From positions 372,001 to 436,000 of the forward strand of contig JADKHE010000001.1 of NCBI GenBank assembly GCA_016721925.1: 64,000 nt of DNA, in the 5' to 3' direction. Every line of letters starts with the position of its first letter. Positions within the stretch are counted from its first letter, which is position 1. Under the pieces are notes generated by a model. That model saw only the letters and a list, made by a program, of their open reading frames with translations. It was not told where the DNA came from and did no database searches. Both the position numbers and the translations under genes were made by a program. Of this stretch, positions 59,601-64,000 are shown piece after piece. This stretch comes from Candidatus Skiveiella danica (lineage in GTDB: Bacteria > Pseudomonadota > Gammaproteobacteria > Burkholderiales > Burkholderiaceae_C).

Positions 59601-59941
59601 CGCCCACCAGGCCGCCGCCATGGCCAGTCGCATCCGCACCGGCGAAGGCCGCTGGGCGTGGGACAGCGCGGTGATCGACTGGCAGGGCAACGAAGTCACC
59701 CTGCTGCACGCAGGCCTTACCCAGCGCATCGACCGCCTGGTGCGCCGGCGCGACACCGGCGAATGGTGGGTGCTGGACTACAAGAGCGCCCCCCGGCCTG
59801 AAGGAACAGCCGGGGCTGGTGGAGCAGATGAACCGGTACCGGGATGCGGTGCGCAACGCCAACCCTGGGGCAGCGGTGCGGGTGGCGTTTTTGACGGTGG
59901 AGGGAAGGGTGGTGGAGGTGGGCAACGCCAGGGGCGCTTGA
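56611..59941 (+). CDS. addA: AddA-type UvrD-family helicase/nuclease, frameshifted near the 3' end
   Basis: A large UvrD/RecB-family helicase-nuclease. Motif I is EACAGAGKTWML (near 32), Ia AITFTKKAAGEM (near 65), II LLIDEFQDTNP (near 396), III GDPKQSIYRFRRA (near 430), V LLTIHGAKGLE (near 780) and VI ALYVAMTRARQVL. A nuclease domain ends VLDYKSA. At C6 (59789-59794) the frame slips: the natural C-terminus EQPGLVEQMNRYRDAV to VEVGNARGA ends at 59941 in the next frame, while the uninterrupted frame reads an unlikely Gly-rich tail to 60069. Two copies of the 37-bp repeat lie in frame (near residues 103-115 and 919-931). ATG 56611 is the family start. Confidence 0.85.
56918..56954 (-). repeat. 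37-bp dispersed repeat, copy 6, inside addA
   Basis: On the minus strand this reads TGACCATTCGACGCTGGGAT, an exact consensus core, ending GGGGC. It is translated within addA as PHPASN-like sequence (IRPIPASNGHEALQ). It lies between helicase motifs Ia and the IRTFHSW segment, in a variable linker. Confidence 0.8.
59367..59403 (-). repeat. 37-bp dispersed repeat, copy 7, inside addA
   Basis: On the minus strand it reads GATAGCAGACTGTGACCATT and then CCACGCTGGG, most like the copy at 18431. It is read in a different frame from the other copy in addA, giving VPVPSVEWSQSAI, in the linker between helicase and nuclease domains. Confidence 0.8.
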
Positions 59942-60115
59942 CGGCGCCTGAGCGTTCCGGTGGCGCGACTGAAGGCCGGACCGTGGGTTGCGTCAACGTT
60001 CCGGTAATCGGACGCCGGGGCCGTGCGAAGCCGAAACCGGTCAGCGAAGTTCTTCGGCGGTCCGCTTGATCCCGTGGTTCGCCATCATGTGCTGCGGCGC
60101 TACGTAGGGGCTCAT

Positions 60116-60481
60116 TTAGCCCAGCGCCTCGCCGCACGAAATCTGATTTCCGTCGGGATCAACGATTCGAAAGTCTTTCATGCCGTAGTCGCGAGCCGCA
60201 AGCGGGCAAGTGACCTTTGCGCCTGCCGCAATGACCTCGGCGTAATATCGTTCCAAGCCAGAGACCACGACGTAGATCCTGGCGGGGGCCAAGGCATCCG
60301 CCGTTGGTGACCGCTCCAGCATCAGCTCGACGTCGTTTCGACAGACCGACCCGACCGTCGCGGGATCTCCCCACTTCCAGCCGAGCCGAAAGCCCAGGAC
60401 GGACTCGTAGAAAGAGATCGCCGCATCGACGTTTGCGACGGACAGGATGGGTGAGACCGAACGGAACAGCGGAACGCTCAT
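60116..60481 (-). CDS. VOC (glyoxalase/bleomycin-resistance fold) protein
   Basis: A 121-residue single-domain protein of the vicinal oxygen chelate fold: SVSPILSVANVDAAISFYESVLGFRLGW (near 8-35), VELMLERS and the closing DYGMKDFRIVDPDGNQI. The final metal-ligand strand keeps DPDGN. Such proteins may be lyases, dioxygenases or drug-binding resistance proteins; the reaction cannot be told. Its ATG overlaps the SUMF1-like gene stop (ATGA), so the two are cotranslated. Confidence 0.85.
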   Translation of the reverse strand: MSVPLFRSVSPILSVANVDAAISFYESVLGFRLGWKWGDPATVGSVCRNDVELMLERSPTADALAPARIYVVVSGLERYYAEVIAAGAKVTCPLAARDYGMKDFRIVDPDGNQISCGEALG

Positions 60482-61239
60482 TTCAACTCCAGGGATGGCA
60501 GGCTCTTCGCGCACCGAAACCCGATGTACACCACCGCCGTGTCCGGCGGTTTGGTCTGGACGTGGTCGCGGTGCATCTGCGCCGCGCCATACCACCACGA
60601 GCCGCCGCGTGTGGGGCGGGCGCTGTCGGTGCCGCCGTCGGTCCATTCCCAGGCGTTGGCGCCCATCTCGAACAGGCCGTTGACGCCTGCTTTGGTGCTG
60701 CCGGTGGGCGCATGGCCGCGGCCACGGGTGGTGATTTCGGGGTGGGCGTAGGCGGCGGGCGTGGGGGCCGCGCCGCAGTCGCCCAGGCAGTTGGCGCCCT
60801 GGGGGGTGCTGCCGGTGGGGTAAGGGTAGGTCTGGCCGGTGGTGAAGCCGGCCGGTGGCTGCGCGCGCCGTTCGGTGTAGGCGGCTTCCATCCATTCGGC
60901 ATCCGTGGGCAGGCGCTGGCCCGCCCACTGGCAATAGGCGCGGGCTTCCGCGAAGGTGATGTGGACGGCGGGCTTGTTGTCGCTGGCCTGCAGGCCAAAG
61001 GGCGTTCGCCAGGTCCAGCCTTTGCGCTGCACCCAGCCGCCCTCAAACGTGCTGCCGCCGCCGGCTTTTTCAGCCGCGGTGACGGTGCCGGTGGCCTGCG
61101 CGTAGCGGGCAAACTGGGCGATACTGACCTCTTTGCGGTCGATCGCGAATCCCCGGATGGCTTGCAGGTCTTCGGCTAACGCGTGCGCCCACGGCGCGAG
61201 CGTGAGCCAGGCCAGCAGGGGGATGAACGAGTGGCGCAT
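60478..61239 (-). CDS. exported SUMF1/formylglycine-generating-enzyme-fold protein
   Basis: A 253-residue protein with a Sec signal (FIPLLAWLTLAPWAHALA). The FGE-sulfatase fold is clear: FAIDRKEVSIAQFARYAQAT (near 32), HITFAEARAYCQWAGQRLPTDAEWMEAA (near 95-122), GLFEMGANAWEWT (near 190), GGSWWYG and GFRCAKS. The catalytic copper-binding cysteine pair of true FGE is missing from the GGSWWYG region, so it should not make formylglycine. Many bacterial relatives are structural or catalytic in other ways. ATG 61239 is chosen; the longer frame is not coding. Coupled to the VOC gene. Confidence 0.85.
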   Translation of the reverse strand: MRHSFIPLLAWLTLAPWAHALAEDLQAIRGFAIDRKEVSIAQFARYAQATGTVTAAEKAGGGSTFEGGWVQRKGWTWRTPFGLQASDNKPAVHITFAEARAYCQWAGQRLPTDAEWMEAAYTERRAQPPAGFTTGQTYPYPTGSTPQGANCLGDCGAAPTPAAYAHPEITTRGRGHAPTGSTKAGVNGLFEMGANAWEWTDGGTDSARPTRGGSWWYGAAQMHRDHVQTKPPDTAVVYIGFRCAKSLPSLELK

Positions 61240-61333
61240 GGCCGGATTCTGGTCAAAACCCGATAACCTTGCGCTGCGGGCCGGATGGCCGTGCGCCGCG
61301 CGGGCCATGCCGGTGGCTGGACCCCGGTTGCGG

Positions 61334-62341
61334 TCAGCGCGGCGGCGGCACGTCGTGGCCCTTGATGCGGGCCCACAACCACGGCAGGGCCCGGGCGGGG
61401 TCGCCGCGGTAGCCCATGGGCTCGGGCTTGATGGTTTTCCAGAGCGCGCCGTCGCGCTGGGCAAGGGCGAACTGGAACACGTAGCCCGGTTCCTGCCCCA
61501 TGCGCAGATCAGCCAGGATCGCCCGCCCCTGCACTTCGCGCAGGCTGTAGAAGCCGTGGGTGAACCATGCCATGCGCAGCAGCGCCGGGTTGTTGCCGAG
61601 TTGCGGCGCCAGCGCACGTTGGGACGCAAAGGTGTCGAACTCGATGTGGCGGTCCGCATCGAAGAAGGAATAAAACCCTTCGGCATGGCCGTCGTCGCGC
61701 ATCACCACGATGCGCCAGGCCACGGTATTGAACGGTGTCGGGGTGACAAAAAACGCCGCGCCGCTTTGCCCCTGCTGCGCCAGCTGGGCCCGCACGATCT
61801 GCTCCACATGCGCGTGGGCAAGCACGCTCCACGCCAGATACAGGCTCGAGACACCCAGGCCCACGGCGTTCCAGCGCAGGCCGGCATGCTGGCGCCGCGC
61901 CAGCGCCACGCCCAGGCCGATCAGCAGCGGCAGGGTGTACAGCGGGTCGATGATGAACATGCTGCCCACCGCGTAGGGGTGCTCGCTGAATGGCTGGAGC
62001 AGCTGGGTGCCGTAGATCGTCAGGGCGTCGAGCAGGGGGTGGGTGAACAGCGCGAGCCACAGCGCCAGGCACCATCGCCTGAACAGGCCGTCGCCGCCAT
62101 GCAAGCGGTTGGCCACCCAGGCCAGCAGCGGCGCTGCCAGGGTGACGAAGAACAGGCCGTGGCTTTCGGCGCGGTGGTGAGTCATGTTGCTGACCGCATC
62201 GCCAAAGTCGATCAGCGCATCCAGGTCCGGCAGCGTGCCCGCGATGCCGCCCCACAGCGCCGCCTTCCATACCGCGGTGCGGCGCCCCATGACGGCGACG
62301 CTGCACGCGGCGCCGAGGCCCAGTTGCGAGAGTGAATCCAT
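61334..62341 (-). CDS. DUF457/YdjM-family membrane metal-dependent hydrolase
   Basis: A 335-residue membrane protein. The N-terminal half matches YdjM: MDSLSQLGLGAACSVAVMGR, GTLPDLDALIDFGD, MTHHRAESHGL and LFTHPLLDAL, whose histidines and aspartates could bind a metal. About four hydrophobic helices are seen. The C-terminal 150 residues are soluble and belong to the longer form of this family. Often annotated as a metal-dependent hydrolase, but activity is unproven. No operon partner is clear. Confidence 0.82.
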   Translation of the reverse strand: MDSLSQLGLGAACSVAVMGRRTAVWKAALWGGIAGTLPDLDALIDFGDAVSNMTHHRAESHGLFFVTLAAPLLAWVANRLHGGDGLFRRWCLALWLALFTHPLLDALTIYGTQLLQPFSEHPYAVGSMFIIDPLYTLPLLIGLGVALARRQHAGLRWNAVGLGVSSLYLAWSVLAHAHVEQIVRAQLAQQGQSGAAFFVTPTPFNTVAWRIVVMRDDGHAEGFYSFFDADRHIEFDTFASQRALAPQLGNNPALLRMAWFTHGFYSLREVQGRAILADLRMGQEPGYVFQFALAQRDGALWKTIKPEPMGYRGDPARALPWLWARIKGHDVPPPR

Positions 62342-62466
62342 AGGGCCGTGATGCTAGCGCGGGCATCCTGCCCGGATTGGCAGGCCGGGCGGAAACCGTA
62401 CGCCGAGGATGGGGTACGGACGCGGTCGGGCGGGGATGATCGAAGATGGACGAGGGGGCAGGCGCG

Positions 62467-63369
62467 TCAGCGCGCGGCCGGCGCGCCGGACGCCGCACCC
62501 GCCACCAACGCCTCCAGCGCCACGGCCAGCGGATCATGTGCCGCCACCACGCCATGCCGCACCGCGAAGTCCAGCGTGGCCAGCGCGGCGTCGGTGGTGA
62601 AGCGGCCCTCGGCGGCGGCGGCAAGCGCCTCCGCCACGGGCCAGCATTGGTGCCAGGCCACTTCGCCGTCCTGGTTCTGCGGCGCGCGGCCGGCAGGCAG
62701 GCGCAGGTCGTAGACATGCAGGTGCTCGCGCTGCAGTCCCTCGGGGATGTCGCAGTGCAGCGCCACCACGCGCCCGGGCGTGGCCAGAGCGATCTCGTCC
62801 GGCGCCAGGCCGGCCTCTTCGAATGCCTCGCGCTGCAGCGCCTCCCACGGGCTCTGGCCCAAGGGCACGCCGCCGCCGATCAGGTTGTCCAGCATGCCGG
62901 GGTCGGTGGGTTTGTTCAGGCTGCGCTGCGCCACCCAGAGGTGCGTGGGGCGGCTCAACGCGTCGGCCACGTAGCCGTTGCAGTGCGCGCCCAGCGTCAG
63001 CGTGCCCCAGAAGCGCGAGGCCGCGCGCTCGATGGTGGCGTGGCTCAGCTCCTGGTCGTCCCACACGCCGTAGGGCTCGTCGCGCCAGGCGACGATCAGG
63101 CCCTGGGCGCGCAGGGCTTCGTTGACCGTGGCCCAGCGGGTGTTGATGGCCGCGATGTCCCCACCGAAGTGCAAGGTGACGGCGCCCGGGTCGATGCCGA
63201 TCCAGTGCGGCCAGGCGGCGAGGGCGCTCAGGTGGGCTTCGGCGACGCTGCCCACGGTCACCGGGCCATGCGGGCCAAGCAGGATGACGGGGCGACGCGG
63301 GACAACGGTGTGGTGTGCGGCGCGCAGGGCGGGCCAAGGGGCGGGGACGGGTGATTGGGCGGTGGACAT
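62467..63369 (-). CDS. Nudix hydrolase with N-terminal DUF4743 domain
   Basis: A 300-residue protein. The N-terminal third matches DUF4743 (ending near GVWDDQELSHATIERAASRFWGTLT) and the rest is a Nudix domain with box GGVPLGQSPWEALQREAFEEAGL (near 165-187); the first Glu of the box is Gln, the REAFEE metal site is intact. This arrangement is that of plant and fungal TPP-diphosphatase-like (Tnr3) proteins and their bacterial relatives, which clear damaged thiamine diphosphate. The substrate is inferred. Confidence 0.88.
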   Translation of the reverse strand: MSTAQSPVPAPWPALRAAHHTVVPRRPVILLGPHGPVTVGSVAEAHLSALAAWPHWIGIDPGAVTLHFGGDIAAINTRWATVNEALRAQGLIVAWRDEPYGVWDDQELSHATIERAASRFWGTLTLGAHCNGYVADALSRPTHLWVAQRSLNKPTDPGMLDNLIGGGVPLGQSPWEALQREAFEEAGLAPDEIALATPGRVVALHCDIPEGLQREHLHVYDLRLPAGRAPQNQDGEVAWHQCWPVAEALAAAAEGRFTTDAALATLDFAVRHGVVAAHDPLAVALEALVAGAASGAPAAR

Positions 63370-63462
63370 GCGCGCAGTTTAGGGGGCCGGCCGGGCTCCA
63401 TCCCGGGCACAATGGCAGCGCACCCGTGCCGTGGTGCGTTGATTCACTCAGGAGCGTTTCAG

Positions 63463-63810
63463 ATGGGCTGGTTTTCCAAGAGCACCGACGGCTTTTTTCT
63501 TGCCACCACCACACCCCCGGATATTGCGGCCAGCCAGTACCTGGGCGTCGTCAACGGCGAGGCCATCATCGGCGCCAACATCTTTCGCGACATGTTCTCG
63601 TCTGTGCGCGACGTGGTGGGCGGGCGCGCGGGAGGCTACGAGCGCGCCCTTTCGGGCGCACGCGATGCCGCGCTGGAAGACCTGATCGCCGCTGCCAGAG
63701 AGCTGGGCGCCACCGGCGTGATCGGCATTGACTTTGACTACGAAGTGCTGGGCGAAGCCAACGGCATGATGATGGTCGCCGTCAGCGGCACGGCGGTGAA
63801 GCTGGGCTGA
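63463..63810 (+). CDS. YbjQ/UPF0145 family protein
   Basis: A 115-residue protein of the heavy-metal-binding-domain family (YbjQ): LATTTPPDIAASQYLGVVNGEAIIGANIFRD (near 9-40), then ARDAALEDLIAAARELGATGVIGIDFDYEVLG. The family forms a pentamer; its function is unknown. ATG 63463 follows CAGGAG by eight bases; the frame upstream is longer but not coding. Confidence 0.88.
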   Translation: MGWFSKSTDGFFLATTTPPDIAASQYLGVVNGEAIIGANIFRDMFSSVRDVVGGRAGGYERALSGARDAALEDLIAAARELGATGVIGIDFDYEVLGEANGMMMVAVSGTAVKLG

Positions 63811-63837
63811 ACGCCGCCCGGACCAACGAAGGCTGGC

Positions 63838-63890
63838 CGACCGGGTTCTTGACCCCCCTCAAGGGCCCACGCGCCGCAGGCGCCCAAAAT
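63838..63890. repeat. GC-rich hairpin-rich intergenic repeat
   Basis: CCCCCCTCAAGGGCC and ACGCGCCGCAGGCGCCC are short inverted units like those in the addB-addA gap. They lie between the YbjQ-like gene and the next start. The copy is partial. Confidence 0.4.
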
Positions 63891-63924
63891 GGTTGCGTCC
63901 AGTGGACTTGAATCAGGGGAAATC

Positions 63925-64000
63925 ATGGCCTTGACCCTTCAGCAACGCGTCAGCCGCGCCGGCCTCATCCTGGGCCCGGTGCTGGCACTGGCGCTGCACT
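63925..64000 (+). CDS. probable membrane transporter, 5' end only (possibly SLC13/DASS type)
   Basis: The gene runs off the right edge. Only about 25 residues are seen: MALTLQQRVSRAGLILGPVL and then a hydrophobic run. A short basic start followed by a membrane helix with GLILGPVLAL is like SLC13-type anion transporters. GGGG precedes the ATG. Too short for a firm call. Confidence 0.4.
   Translation, partial: MALTLQQRVSRAGLILGPVLALALH

Noticed and set aside
59942..60069. Gly-rich C-terminal tail of addA
   Set aside because: The natural C-terminus is found in the other frame and stops at 59941; the tail follows a frameshift.
1..64000. CRISPR arrays, tRNA or rRNA genes
   Set aside because: No regularly spaced repeats of array size and no cloverleaf or rRNA-like stretches were seen; gaps between genes are short.

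Overview
GC-rich (about 65%) chromosomal DNA from a betaproteobacterium, most probably Burkholderiales and Comamonadaceae-like. The basis is the protein character, the trxA-rho-rpmE2 linkage, the PrpE, ACR3, Pst/Pho and Ppk/Ppx repertoire, and dispersed short repeats of a kind I associate with that family. The window holds about 60 protein genes, one decayed IS30-like element, seven copies of a 37-bp dispersed repeat and several recognisable operators. I see no rRNA, tRNA or CRISPR array. No gene-free stretch exceeds 300 bases except the decayed IS.

Region by region: (1) 1-4.2 kb holds a carboxylase, acyl-CoA dehydrogenase and enoyl-CoA hydratase operon in the atuCDE order, divergent from an SCP2 gene and a MerR/LiuR-like regulator, with a palindromic operator between them. 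(2) 4.2-12.2 kb is mixed: an outer-membrane-type protein, a CDF-like membrane protein, an AbfD/HpaB-family enzyme with its divergent TetR regulator, an isochorismatase-fold hydrolase, prpE and a DUF2784 protein. (3) 12.3-18.4 kb is a molybdoenzyme locus: mobB, a perfect FNR-type box, a Tat-exported catalytic subunit of the ArrA/ArxA (arsenate reductase / arsenite oxidase) type, its four-cluster ferredoxin and a TorD chaperone, then a dihaem cytochrome c and an ECF sigma factor. (4) 18.5-24.1 kb has the IS30 remnant, an ArsP_1-type permease, a metallo-beta-lactamase-fold protein with an altered metal motif, a thioredoxin-like thiol protein, a CDF transporter, a class II amidotransferase and a DUF2789 protein. 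(5) 24.3-26.2 kb is a divergent pyruvate-kinase-like gene. (6) 26.3-34.0 kb is a nine-gene arsenic operon read leftward: arsR, an unassigned ATP-grasp-like gene, arsC (LMW-phosphatase type), arsD, arsA, acr3, arsC (glutaredoxin type), a second ArsP_1-type permease and a second thiol protein.

(7) 34.2-48.5 kb is a phosphate block: an OlsB-like acyltransferase, ppk, sixA, a basic Ala/Lys/Pro protein, ppx, a periplasmic binding protein, a fasciclin-domain lipoprotein, and pstS-pstC-pstA-pstB-phoU-phoB-phoR behind a Pho box. pstS carries an apparent one-base frameshift. (8) 48.4-53.8 kb has a MATE exporter, a GT39-like membrane protein, rpmE2, rho and trxA. (9) 53.9-59.9 kb is addB-addA, with two in-frame copies of the 37-bp repeat inside addA and a frameshift near its 3' end. 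(10) 60.1-64 kb has VOC, SUMF1, DUF457 and Nudix genes, a YbjQ-like gene and the start of a probable SLC13-type permease.

The most interesting content is the arsenic-linked region from 12.9 to 34 kb. An anaerobically regulated ArrA/ArxA-like enzyme without an encoded membrane anchor sits about 10 kb from a large ars operon. That operon contains an unassigned ATP-grasp-like enzyme translationally coupled to arsC, and two permease/thiol-protein pairs lie in the same region.
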